Assembly (NCBI GenBank): GCA_013697245.1
Contig: JACCXH010000001.1
Location: 182,009-246,008 of the forward strand
DNA from: Bacteroidota bacterium
GTDB taxonomy: Bacteria > Bacteroidota > Bacteroidia > B-17B0 > Aurantibacillaceae
Length of the DNA: 64,000 bases
Reading direction: 5' to 3'
Shown: in pieces, positions 26,241 through 34,559 of the stretch
How positions within the stretch are numbered: the stretch's first letter is position 1
Layout: each line of letters begins with the position of its first letter
Position numbers and translations under genes: made by a program
The notes under the pieces: model-generated
What the model saw: only the letters and a program-made list of their open reading frames with translations
Database searches by the model: none
Told to the model about the DNA's origin: nothing

Positions 26241-27725
26241 TTAATTCTCGCCCTTATCAAAATTTAAATTAGTATTTAATAAAGAGCCAAATAAGTCTTT
26301 AAAACTAACACCTTGCACGAGTTTATTTTTGCTTAATAAAGAATGTTCTGCCAGGCCATGTAATGCAAATTCCATTAACACATATTTATCTGCCCCTTTT
26401 ACATGGGGATGATATTTTTTTACAAGATCTTCTAATCCATCAACGATTGTTAGTGCAGATGAATATACCTTATCATTTTCATGATCGAGGAGATCTAAAA
26501 TATTGCTTTGCGAGAACCAATTAGTAATAGCAGAATAATCTGACGATTCTTTTTTACGTTTTAATTTTGCAGGATCAGGAAACAATTGTACAAAGGTATT
26601 CCTGATCGCTAATGAAATTAAATTTTGTGCGATCACGGCAGGGCCTTCCTGTTCGCCTTCATACACCAACTCTATTTTGCCGTTAATGGCCGGAATGGCG
26701 CCATATAGATCGCTTACTCTTGCAAAAGAATAACTTAAATTATTTTTTAAGAAACGTAATTCTGCCGCGCTGATCAAACTTTCGTAAGCGCTAATGGTTA
26801 AACGCGCACTCACACCACTTTTGGAGTCAACAAATTCGCTGCTGCGCGCTTCAATAGCAATTTGTTCCACTAAATTTTTTAAGATCTCAGGCACTTCAAT
26901 CTCTTTTTGTTGTTTATTAAATTTAACCTGGTCTTGTGTAATTTGTTTTGAGTGCTCTAACGATTTAGGATAATGCGTTAAGATCTGAGAGCCAATTCTA
27001 TCTTTTAATGGTGTAACAATGCTTCCGCGATTGGTGTAATCTTCGGGATTAGCTGTAAAAACAAATTGAAGGTCTAACGGAATACGTAAATTAAACCCGC
27101 GAATTTGCACATCACCTTCCTGTAGAATATTAAATAAGGCAACCTGTAAGCGTGCCTGCAGATCTGGTAACTCATTAATTACAAAAATAAACCGGTTGCT
27201 GCGCGGAATTAAACCGTAATGAATTACATTTTCATCAGCAAACGATAATTTTAAATTCGCAGCTTTAATAGGATCAAGATCGCCAATTAGATCTGCTACA
27301 CTCACGTCGGGCGTTGCTAGTTTTTCGGCAAAACGGTCGTTGCGATGGATCCAATTAATTGGCGTGGCGTCACCTTTTTCAGCAATTAAATTTTTGGCGA
27401 AATTAGAAATAGGTTGTAAAGGATCATCATTTAAAGGACTACCGGCTACAACCGGAATATATTCATCTAATAAGTTTATTAATTGACGGGCCATTTTTGT
27501 TTTTGCCTGGCCGCGTAATCCTAAAAATAAAATATTATGGCGACTTAAAATAGCACGCTCTATTTCGGGAATTACGGTTTCTTCATAACCAAAAATACCA
27601 TCAAAAATGGGTTCTTTCTTTTTTAATTTGGCAATTAAATTCTCGCGTAATTCGTCTTTAATACTTAAAAATTTGTAATCTGTTTTTTTTAATTCACCTA
27701 ATGTTTTTGCTGTTGGTTGAGTCAT
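26241..27725 (-). CDS. MoxR/magnesium-chelatase-type AAA+ ATPase
   Basis: The 494-residue protein resembles the I subunit of magnesium chelatase and MoxR-like ATPases. Walker A is GLRGQAKTK (about residues 69-77). The Walker B position reads FVINELPDL (about 179-187), with Asn where Asp is usual but the Glu kept. Sensor 1 follows as FVFTANPEDYTNRG (about 222-235), with an arginine-finger candidate in PLKDRIGSQ. The next gene is a vWA protein, so the pair probably works as an AAA-vWA chaperone that remodels or loads metal into an unknown target. There is no sign of chlorophyll synthesis. The 111-base gap suggests a shared transcript. Confidence 0.82.
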   Translation of the reverse strand: MTQPTAKTLGELKKTDYKFLSIKDELRENLIAKLKKKEPIFDGIFGYEETVIPEIERAILSRHNILFLGLRGQAKTKMARQLINLLDEYIPVVAGSPLNDDPLQPISNFAKNLIAEKGDATPINWIHRNDRFAEKLATPDVSVADLIGDLDPIKAANLKLSFADENVIHYGLIPRSNRFIFVINELPDLQARLQVALFNILQEGDVQIRGFNLRIPLDLQFVFTANPEDYTNRGSIVTPLKDRIGSQILTHYPKSLEHSKQITQDQVKFNKQQKEIEVPEILKNLVEQIAIEARSSEFVDSKSGVSARLTISAYESLISAAELRFLKNNLSYSFARVSDLYGAIPAINGKIELVYEGEQEGPAVIAQNLISLAIRNTFVQLFPDPAKLKRKKESSDYSAITNWFSQSNILDLLDHENDKVYSSALTIVDGLEDLVKKYHPHVKGADKYVLMEFALHGLAEHSLLSKNKLVQGVSFKDLFGSLLNTNLNFDKGEN

Positions 27726-27836
27726 AATATCTTTTGTTTCTCGTTTAATGTTTCTTGTTCCTGCTGCCTACGGCAAGCTGCTTATTTTTGTTGTGTCCAT
27801 GTTATAACTGCATACTGCCAACTGGTTTCTGCTTAC

Positions 27837-28931
27837 TTATATCTTCTTTCGTTTCTTATTTGTGTAATCTCTAAATATCATTTCGCCAAGGCCTTTTAAT
27901 CCTGTGAAATAAGCTTTGCCTTGATTGGCCTCTGTAAATTCATCAATAAAATTCTGGAGATAGCTATCATTAGCCACCATAAAAGTTGTGATCTCAATTT
28001 TACTTCGTTTGCAAGCAGCGGCAAGCGTTAAGCATTTATTTACTATGCGACGATCCAAACCAAAGCTGTTCATATAATACTCGCCATTCTCTTTTAAACA
28101 AGAAGGTTTGCCATCGGTGATCATAAAAATTTGTTTATTGGTAGCTTTCTTTTTACGAAGAATAGACATTGCTAATTCCAATCCCGCAACGGTATTTGTG
28201 TGATATGGACCAACCTGTAAATACGGAAGATCTTTTAATTGTATTGGCCAGGCATCGTTCCCAAAAACAATAATATCCAAACTATCTTTTGGGTATTTAC
28301 GTTTTACCATTTCTGCCAAGGCCATAGCTACCATTTTTGCAGGTGTAATGCGGTCTTCGCCATACAAGATCATGCTATGGCTAATATCTATCATTAGGAC
28401 GGTAGCCGTTTGCGTTTTAAATTCCTGTTCACCAACTAAAAGATCATTTTCGGTTAATTTAAAATCTTCGGTGCCGTGATTTATTTGCGCTTGTTTGATA
28501 GAATCGATCATGGCAATGCTTTGCGGTGAATCGCCAAATTCATAGGCGCGCAGGTCAGAGCTTGTTTCTTCTCCGTTCTTACCTGTAAATTTTGTTTTGT
28601 GATTGCCGGAAGCGCCCTTTTTTAATTTGCCAAAAATATATTCTAATGCATTATCGCGAATAGCTTGTTCTGTTTTTGGAGTAATGGCCATGCCACCTTG
28701 CCCGTCGTTCTTATCTCGGAGGTAACCACGGTTTTTTAGTTCGGCAATAAAATCATCAATGCTATAATCTTTATTAGTAAGCTCGTATTCTTTATCGAGT
28801 TGTTTGAGCCAATCTAATGCCTCTTCCACATCACCACTGGTATGTGTGATGAGTTGTTTGAAAATCTTAAAGAGCTCATCAAACTTCGATTTTGGATCGG
28901 CAATAAAATTTTTAAATCTATATCCCTGCAC
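27837..28931 (-). CDS. von Willebrand factor A domain protein, partner of the AAA ATPase
   Basis: The 364-residue protein has a charged helical N-terminus (about 1-165) and a vWA domain (about 175-355). The metal-binding MIDAS motif is VLMIDISHSM near residue 179, with a Thr in PYHTNTVAG near 240 and MITDGKPS near 262. vWA proteins of this type pair with MoxR/ChlI-like ATPases, and the ATPase gene is next downstream. The start codon is GTG at 28931; no better start is in frame nearby. It lacks a signal peptide, so it probably works in the cytosol. Confidence 0.82.
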   Translation of the reverse strand: MQGYRFKNFIADPKSKFDELFKIFKQLITHTSGDVEEALDWLKQLDKEYELTNKDYSIDDFIAELKNRGYLRDKNDGQGGMAITPKTEQAIRDNALEYIFGKLKKGASGNHKTKFTGKNGEETSSDLRAYEFGDSPQSIAMIDSIKQAQINHGTEDFKLTENDLLVGEQEFKTQTATVLMIDISHSMILYGEDRITPAKMVAMALAEMVKRKYPKDSLDIIVFGNDAWPIQLKDLPYLQVGPYHTNTVAGLELAMSILRKKKATNKQIFMITDGKPSCLKENGEYYMNSFGLDRRIVNKCLTLAAACKRSKIEITTFMVANDSYLQNFIDEFTEANQGKAYFTGLKGLGEMIFRDYTNKKRKKI

Positions 28932-29151
28932 TTTTAATAAACGTAATTATAGGCTATAAAGTTGTAAAAAAATAAGGAAAACTAATGTTAATTTATTGGA
29001 AAGAAGTAGGTTCGGTTTCTATAGAATTATTTTGAAAAAAGGGATTTTCTAATGCCGTAGCACAAGGTATATGCTGAAAACAGGTCTGGTGGCAGCTTAA
29101 CCTGGTTTCTTTCGATTTAGCTTATATCCTATTGTTTTTCGCGGTTTTCGA

Positions 29152-29646
29152 TCAATTTTTTTTTTCAAGAAGTTCATCCAAATATTTAAAAACCAATTCA
29201 ATATTTTTTGAGTTGTTATCAGTCTTTTTTCTAATTTCTTCGATAGCAAGACGGAGTTCTGTGTTGTCGATCAACATTTGTCGAATCCGAATAAAGAGTC
29301 GCATAATTTGAATGTTTACATTTATAGCTCTTTTACTATTTAAAACACTTGATAGCATTAAAACACCATGCTCGGTATAAACATAAGGTAGTTTTCTTCT
29401 CCCGCCCCAACTTGAAATCACAATTTGTGACTTCAAGTTTCCCCATTCTTTTTCATCTAATTGAAACATAAAATCCGTAGGAAATCTCTCTTCATTCCTT
29501 GCTACCGCTTGATTTAAAACTCTTGTTTCTACATTGTAAAGTTCAGCCATATCACTATCCAACATCACCTTTTGATTTCGAATAAAATAAATTTTATTCA
29601 TTACAATCTCATCCGGAATGATAGTGCTTATTTCTTTCTCTTTCAT
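29152..29646 (-). CDS. ORF6N domain protein, copy 1, C-terminus cut by a frameshift
   Basis: The 164-residue protein has the ORF6N domain (about 12-100: IPDEIVMNKIYFIRNQKVMLD, then FPTDFMFQLDEKEW and HGVLMLSSVLNSKRAI). This DNA-binding-type domain comes from phage proteins but is often found alone on Bacteroidota chromosomes. A helical tail follows. It is a close paralogue of the gene at 61937. The stop falls just after a run of ten A (29156-29165 on the plus strand as T). Removing one A extends the frame to a stop at 29097, adding a tail with IGYKLNRKKPG that matches the copy-2 ending IGYKLPGRK. No phage genes surround it. Confidence 0.8.
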   Translation of the reverse strand: MKEKEISTIIPDEIVMNKIYFIRNQKVMLDSDMAELYNVETRVLNQAVARNEERFPTDFMFQLDEKEWGNLKSQIVISSWGGRRKLPYVYTEHGVLMLSSVLNSKRAINVNIQIMRLFIRIRQMLIDNTELRLAIEEIRKKTDNNSKNIELVFKYLDELLEKKN

Positions 29647-29738
29647 AGTAATAGTTTAAAGTATACTAATTTGCTATATCCTTTATAATATAGGAATTGG
29701 CCGAGCCAGAAACAGCCCAACAAAAAAGAGAACAAAAA

Positions 29739-30806
29739 TTAAAACAAACTCAATTGCACATCGTTGGCTTTATAATTAAAGCTATTGCAGTTAAACTCAA
29801 AACCTGAAGGTTTTATAAAACGTTGTTTGGAAAGTTTAAATAACTGGCGAATGGATTCGGCTATTTTTCCTTCGCCACGCATGCGCACGCCTTTGCGACT
29901 ATCGCTTACTTTACCGCCATGGCATTCGCAGATCTGGTTCCAAACTTTATCGGCTCTATCCGGAAAATTTTTAATTAGCCAATCTTTAAAGATTTGTTCA
30001 ATAGCACCATTCAGTCTAACAATGGTCATACCAGCACTGCTAGCACCGGCATTGCCAACCATTTCCATTATTTCAGGAATTTCGTGATTATTAATGCCGG
30101 GAATAATAGGGGCAACCATAACACCACAAGGGATATTATTTTTGGCTAGTGTTTCGATTGTATTTATCCTGCTTTTATAAGAAGCAGTTCTTGGCTCTAA
30201 CAGCTGACGAACTTTTTCATCAGTACCTGTAATAGAAACCATCACATGTACTAATTTATGTTTCGCCAGTTCTGTTAGAATATCAAGATCTCTTGTAACT
30301 AATGCGTTTTTGGTTATAACGCTAACAGGGTGTTTGTATTTTAAACATACCTGCAAAATTTTACGTGTTATCTCTAATTGCCGCTCTATTGGCTGGTAAC
30401 AATCTGTATTGCCTGATAACATAATAGGGGCAGGCTTCCATTTTTTGTTACTGAAAGTTTTTTCAAGTAGTTCAACAGTATTTTTTTTGACAATTATCTT
30501 TCTCTCAAAATCCAACCCTGCACTATAACCCCAATATTCGTGGGTATTACGGGCATAACAATAAATACAACCATGCTCGCAACCCTGATAAGGATTTAAA
30601 GAGTATTCGCCTCCAACATCTTCGCTCTCAACCTTGTTAATGATCGTTTTGGGATAAGTATAAATGATCTCTGTCTTTTCTTTTTGAAGAAATTCTTCGT
30701 CCAAACCTTCCACATGTTCCTGAGCATACTTTTGCTTATTAAATTTATTATTTATGTTTACTTGAGCTCCGCGGCCTTTAAAGTAACTGGTTATTGGCGT
30801 TTCCAT
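29739..30806 (-). CDS. Radical SAM protein of the PA0069 family
   Basis: From the ATG at 30806 the protein has 355 residues and begins METPITSYFKGRGAQVNINN, the usual opening of this family; a longer in-frame start at 30839 adds 11 residues unlike homologues. The 4Fe-4S motif is CEHGCIYC near residue 72, in PYQGCEHGCIYCYAR. The core resembles spore photoproduct lyase SplB, but the substrate of PA0069-type proteins is unknown. A weak -7-like TACCTTTA precedes it. It is divergent from the gene at 30932, and a CTACAA-A-TTGTAG palindrome lies between them. Confidence 0.85.
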   Translation of the reverse strand: METPITSYFKGRGAQVNINNKFNKQKYAQEHVEGLDEEFLQKEKTEIIYTYPKTIINKVESEDVGGEYSLNPYQGCEHGCIYCYARNTHEYWGYSAGLDFERKIIVKKNTVELLEKTFSNKKWKPAPIMLSGNTDCYQPIERQLEITRKILQVCLKYKHPVSVITKNALVTRDLDILTELAKHKLVHVMVSITGTDEKVRQLLEPRTASYKSRINTIETLAKNNIPCGVMVAPIIPGINNHEIPEIMEMVGNAGASSAGMTIVRLNGAIEQIFKDWLIKNFPDRADKVWNQICECHGGKVSDSRKGVRMRGEGKIAESIRQLFKLSKQRFIKPSGFEFNCNSFNYKANDVQLSLF

Positions 30807-30851
30807 GTTTTTGCTTAATGTAAAGGTAGTACAGATCATAGCAGGGTAATG

Positions 30852-30864
30852 CTACAAATTGTAG
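30852..30864. promoter_or_regulatory. Palindrome CTACAA-A-TTGTAG in a divergent promoter region
   Basis: A perfect 6-bp dyad around one central base lies between the divergent radical SAM gene (start 30806) and the secreted protein gene (start 30932). It could bind a dimeric regulator. The half-site wording recurs at 55196-55216. Confidence 0.35.
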
Positions 30865-30931
30865 TATTATGAATATTTCATGAATACGTTATGGAATTCC
30901 TACATTTATAACATCTAAACACTAAAATAAC

Positions 30932-31465
30932 ATGAAAAGCAAAGCCGACTTTATAACATTTATTCTTTGTTTTGTATTTGGTATAACAATTGCACAAACG
31001 AAAAGCAACAGTGTAAAAAAAGTAACTATAAGTGGTACTGTCTTGCATAGTTTTTCTTATTGTGGAGGCATTGAACCTTCCCCGGAAATGATGGCAGAGT
31101 TCACAAAACTTAAACCCTATGCGGGCAAAATATTTTATGTGAGAAAAGGAAAAACAAATACAACCAAAGGAAAGATCATTTTAAGTTTTAAAGCCGATAC
31201 CACAGGAAAATTCTCATTTCAACTCCCGCCGGGTAATTATTCTATAATTCAACAACAACAAGTGAAAAAACTAGATATTACACTTTATAAAAAACAATTT
31301 ATAACCGCCGATGAAAACTGCTTAAAAACCTGGTGGGAAAAACCTTACCATGTTTTAGAGATAAAAGATAAAAATATAAGCAAAATTGAATTTAAATTCA
31401 ATCATCCTTGTTTTATATCTGACGATATTCCTTGCCTGCAATATGACGGGCCAATGCCACCATAA
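30932..31465 (+). CDS. Secreted protein with a carboxypeptidase-regulatory-like fold
   Basis: The 177-residue protein has a signal peptide (about 1-21, ending TIAQ). A beta-sandwich opens with KKVTISGTVLHSFSYCGG and continues through ADTTGKFSFQLPPGNYSIIQ (about 87-106), a pattern of Ig-like regulatory domains. Five Cys are present in the mature part, so disulphides are possible. It has a weak -7 box TACATTTA at 30901. The role is unknown; similar short proteins are common in Bacteroidota periplasm. Confidence 0.65.
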   Translation: MKSKADFITFILCFVFGITIAQTKSNSVKKVTISGTVLHSFSYCGGIEPSPEMMAEFTKLKPYAGKIFYVRKGKTNTTKGKIILSFKADTTGKFSFQLPPGNYSIIQQQQVKKLDITLYKKQFITADENCLKTWWEKPYHVLEIKDKNISKIEFKFNHPCFISDDIPCLQYDGPMPP

Positions 31466-31484
31466 AAATTAAGAAAGTAAAGAG

Positions 31485-32876
31485 TTAAAGATTCGCTTTA
31501 AATTCTATATGCATGTTAAAGCCATTATCATTTGTGCATTTTAGGGTACCCTCTAACTGCTCTTCAACAAGAACTTTAACCAGGTTCATACCTAATGCAG
31601 TATTAGTTAAAAAAGATGTTTCGTTGTTAATGCCTTGGCCATTATCTGAGTAATAAAAATTAATGGCATTTGTTTCGGTTTTTTTTATCTTTATACAAAT
31701 AGCAATGGTTTTATCGGGATTATGTTTTAATGAATTTGTTATCAATTCATTTAAAATAAGACCAACAGTATTTGTTTGATCAATATTAAGTGTAAGCGAT
31801 CTTTCAATTTCAGTATCGTAACGAAGATTTGAATAATCAAAGTTTCCAACCAGATCATTAATATAGGCTTTTAAAAGAATGTAATCAAGATTATCAGACT
31901 TGCAAAGTACCTCGTGTACTTTTGACATGGCATATAACCGGTTCTTTGTTTCTTGTAAAGCACTAATTAATTCCTTATTTGTAGATTCATTAATTTGAAT
32001 ATTAATAAGACTGATAGTTGTTTGAAGATTGTTTTTTGCGCGATGATACACTTCACGTAATAATAGTTCTTTTTCTTTTAAAGAAGTTTTAATTCTTTGT
32101 TCATATAATTTTCTGCTGGTAATATCTTCAGAAATTGAAGTGCCGCCAATAACTTTACCATCAGGGCCAAACAGTGGTGCATAAATTGTTTTTAAATACG
32201 TGCTTTTACCACTTAGTATTGATTTGTATTCACCTTCGTGTGTGCCAATCCTTCCTTCAAGGGCTTCTTTTAAGGCGGTTAATTGGTTCTCATCTTTAAC
32301 ATCAGCAGTTGTTTTAACGTTACTGATCTTTTCTTTTGAAGTACCTAAAATATCCATTAACACTTTGTTAAAGGCGGTAATATTTCCTTCGGAATTAAAA
32401 TGAGCAATACCAATTGGTGCTTTCTCAAAAATAGAACGAAATTTTTCTTCACTTATTCTCAAAGCTTCAATCGAACTTTTTAATTCAGAAACATCTTTTG
32501 TTTGTGAGATAAAATATTTTGGCGTCCCCTTTTCATCTTTAATAAGCGCAGAGTTTAAAAGGGTATAAACAATACGACCATCTTTATGAATGTATCTTTT
32601 TTCAATTTCAAAGTGTTCAATTTCACCGGTAATAAGTAGCTTGGCCTGTAAAGTGCCAATGTCTTTATCATCAGAATGGGTAATATCGTTAAATTTTTTT
32701 TCAAGTAATTCTTCTTTGCTGTAACCAAACATCTTGCATAAATGCGAATTAACTTTTATCCACTTTCCATCCAAAGAAAGAACCGACATGCCAATAAAAG
32801 ATTGCTCAAATAACTGGTTCATGTTAAACTCACTCAAAAAAGGATCCTGAGTGCCCGGTATTTTAGTTGGTTGCAT
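31485..32876 (-). CDS. Cytosolic PAS-PAS sensor histidine kinase (HisKA_2 type)
   Basis: The 463-residue protein has two PAS domains (about 18-135 and 143-258), each closing with the usual SQTKDVSELK or SEDITSRKLYEQ segment. The HisKA_2 dimerisation domain follows with the phospho-acceptor in REVYHRAKNNLQ (His near 278). The ATPase domain (about 360-463) shows LILNELITNSLKHN, YYSDNGQGI and TALGMNLVKVLVEEQL. There is no membrane segment, so it reads a soluble signal. No response regulator is adjacent; the nearest are at 54.6-58.8 kb. This kinase class often pairs with antiterminator or REC-only regulators. Confidence 0.88.
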   Translation of the reverse strand: MQPTKIPGTQDPFLSEFNMNQLFEQSFIGMSVLSLDGKWIKVNSHLCKMFGYSKEELLEKKFNDITHSDDKDIGTLQAKLLITGEIEHFEIEKRYIHKDGRIVYTLLNSALIKDEKGTPKYFISQTKDVSELKSSIEALRISEEKFRSIFEKAPIGIAHFNSEGNITAFNKVLMDILGTSKEKISNVKTTADVKDENQLTALKEALEGRIGTHEGEYKSILSGKSTYLKTIYAPLFGPDGKVIGGTSISEDITSRKLYEQRIKTSLKEKELLLREVYHRAKNNLQTTISLINIQINESTNKELISALQETKNRLYAMSKVHEVLCKSDNLDYILLKAYINDLVGNFDYSNLRYDTEIERSLTLNIDQTNTVGLILNELITNSLKHNPDKTIAICIKIKKTETNAINFYYSDNGQGINNETSFLTNTALGMNLVKVLVEEQLEGTLKCTNDNGFNMHIEFKANL

Positions 32877-32918
32877 GAAGAGTAGTTGTATATCAAAAAT
32901 ACAAATAATTAATGGTAT

Positions 32919-33482
32919 TTACTCAATAATTATATGATGCCGGTATAAAAGATTTGCGAGATCCTGCTGTAAAAATTTCGCTTTCTTTATGTTGTTAACC
33001 TCAGGGTCTATAAGAAAGTTTCTGCTGCTTGTAAAATCTACTGTGCTCATATTCGTATTGTCAAATAGCGATTCAAAAAGATCACAATTAATAAAAGTAG
33101 ATTTTGAAAGATCAGCTTGTGTGAAATTGGCATTATGGATCTTACAATTTTTAAAAGAACTTTTATTTATTTTCTTCCTGTCAAACGACGCGTAATCTAA
33201 AATACAATTTTCAAAATGTAACTCTAATGCAAAATCAATAGCGCCCGAAAAATTTAGCCCCAGTAACTTACAATCATAAAAAGAAACGTTTTGCAAACGG
33301 CTATTGGTTGCTTTTAAATTACTAAGATCACAGTCCCTAAAATCACAATCTAAAAAACTGAGGTTAGAAAGATCGGTAAAAATACACTTACTAAATTCGC
33401 AATTATCAAAACGCTCTCTTGCGTTCTTTTGAGAAGAAAGATCAATATTTTTTAGCTGTTCTTTATTTTTTAATTTGCTCAT
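32919..33482 (-). CDS. Pentapeptide repeat protein
   Basis: The 187 residues are dominated by pentapeptide repeats of the form A/C-D/N-L/F-x-x from about residue 25 to 160 (CEFSKCIFTDLSNLSFLDCD, CDLSNLKATNSRLQNVSF). This predicts a right-handed four-sided beta-helix. Some relatives, such as Qnr and MfpA, mimic DNA and protect gyrase, but nothing here shows that role. It follows the YdeI-like gene by 12 bases and forms a likely three-gene operon with it and the small gene upstream. Confidence 0.85.
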   Translation of the reverse strand: MSKLKNKEQLKNIDLSSQKNARERFDNCEFSKCIFTDLSNLSFLDCDFRDCDLSNLKATNSRLQNVSFYDCKLLGLNFSGAIDFALELHFENCILDYASFDRKKINKSSFKNCKIHNANFTQADLSKSTFINCDLFESLFDNTNMSTVDFTSSRNFLIDPEVNNIKKAKFLQQDLANLLYRHHIIIE

Positions 33483-33494
33483 ATAATAAAATAG

Positions 33495-34115
33495 CTATTT
33501 TGAATATTTCCAGTTTCTTATTTTCCCTTCGCTCAACCATTCTATTGCTTTAGTTAAGCGACTCATACGGGTTTCTTCGGTTTTAGCTTCTGTTAACCAA
33601 CTCACATATTCTTTTTTGTTAGAATTACTAAAATCTTCAAATGTTTTTAATGCTTTTTTATTTTTTGAAAGTGCTTTCATAAAATAATCTGGCACTACTA
33701 AGTTTTTTTTTACAGCAGGCGTTTTTGCTCTTGGGAAAAATTTAACGCCTTCATCATTTAATTTCATGGCCTCTTTTATATATTTAGCAAGTATGGTATC
33801 TTTTGGAAGATCTTTTAACGACTTTAATTTCCCTAAATGACCCATGGCTTCTTCGGTTTTAGCCATCGCAACTAATTTTCCACCGTCTTTCATTAAGGGC
33901 GCTTTCCAAAAACCAACAACAGCGTGTTGTTTAAATGCGGCCATGCTGCACATCATACTGCCTTTGTAATCAAAATGCGGAAAGCTCCACTTCATAGTCT
34001 CTTCCGCATCCGGACAAGTTTTATGGACTACTTCGCGAAAATGTTTTAAAATAGGTTGTGCAAAACCGGCAGACTTAGCAATATAATCATCAATGCGTTT
34101 ATCTTTTTTTGCCAT
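33495..34115 (-). CDS. YdeI/OmdA-like protein with DUF1801 domain
   Basis: The 206 residues combine an N-terminal DUF1801 region (about 8-115, with CPDAEETMKWSFPHFDYKG and VVGFWKAPLM) and a C-terminal bacteriocin-protection/OmdA region (about 130-200, with PDYFMKALSKNKKALKTFED and SRLTKAIEWLSEGK). YdeI-type proteins have been linked to resistance to cationic peptides, but the mechanism is unclear. It sits between a pentapeptide-repeat gene and a small gene, with gaps of 12 and 5 bases. Confidence 0.85.
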   Translation of the reverse strand: MAKKDKRIDDYIAKSAGFAQPILKHFREVVHKTCPDAEETMKWSFPHFDYKGSMMCSMAAFKQHAVVGFWKAPLMKDGGKLVAMAKTEEAMGHLGKLKSLKDLPKDTILAKYIKEAMKLNDEGVKFFPRAKTPAVKKNLVVPDYFMKALSKNKKALKTFEDFSNSNKKEYVSWLTEAKTEETRMSRLTKAIEWLSEGKIRNWKYSK

Positions 34116-34120
34116 AAAAA

Positions 34121-34444
34121 TTAATACTTTGATTTTAAACTTTCTAAAGTTAATTCGTACTTTTTTAGGTCTTCGGGGCTAATATTAATTGCCGAAGCAG
34201 AATGGTTGGTATTATCTACCATAATAGGCGTAATATTAACCGAAACCCTATAGTAAATGGTTTTCATATTTGGAAAAGTTTTTGAAATGTAAGCAAGGGC
34301 TTTCTCTACAACATCAGGTAAATGAATAATATCTGTTGCATTAATAGCAATTACCTGTTCTTCAGTAGCGCTATTATTTTTATCAATTACCTGTAAGACA
34401 TCAAACTTTATTTTTGTGCTGTCGATTATTATTTCTTTTTCCAT
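34121..34444 (-). CDS. Small protein of unknown function
   Basis: The 107-residue soluble protein (MEKEIIIDSTKIKFDVLQVI...) has a mixed alpha-beta pattern and no signal peptide. The segment SKTFPNMKTIYYRVSVNITPI looks like a beta hairpin. I recognise no family. It heads the short operon with the YdeI-like gene 5 bases downstream. Confidence 0.6.
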   Translation of the reverse strand: MEKEIIIDSTKIKFDVLQVIDKNNSATEEQVIAINATDIIHLPDVVEKALAYISKTFPNMKTIYYRVSVNITPIMVDNTNHSASAINISPEDLKKYELTLESLKSKY

Positions 34445-34559
34445 AACTTTTTTGTTTAACTAAGTTAAAATATTTTATTAAGGTAAACAATAAGTTTTAG
34501 AATTTGCGTGCTAAATAAAATTACAGAGAAACGCAAGCGAAGAAATATAAAAAAGTTGT

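Noticed and set aside
27726..27836. Intergenic repeat with wording GCATACTGCCAACTGG
   Set aside because: It resembles text seen in other genomes, but one copy in the window is not enough to call a repeat.
26241..28931. Magnesium chelatase for chlorophyll synthesis
   Set aside because: No H subunit or other tetrapyrrole gene is present, and ChlI/ChlD-like pairs of this type are widespread in organisms without chlorophyll.
29097..29646. Prophage suggested by the ORF6N domain
   Set aside because: No integrase, terminase, capsid or lysis gene is near either ORF6N copy. Such genes are often found alone on Bacteroidota chromosomes.
33495..34444. Toxin-antitoxin pair made of the YdeI-like and small upstream genes
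   Set aside because: Neither protein has a toxin or antitoxin motif. The YdeI-like protein is a known larger two-domain family.
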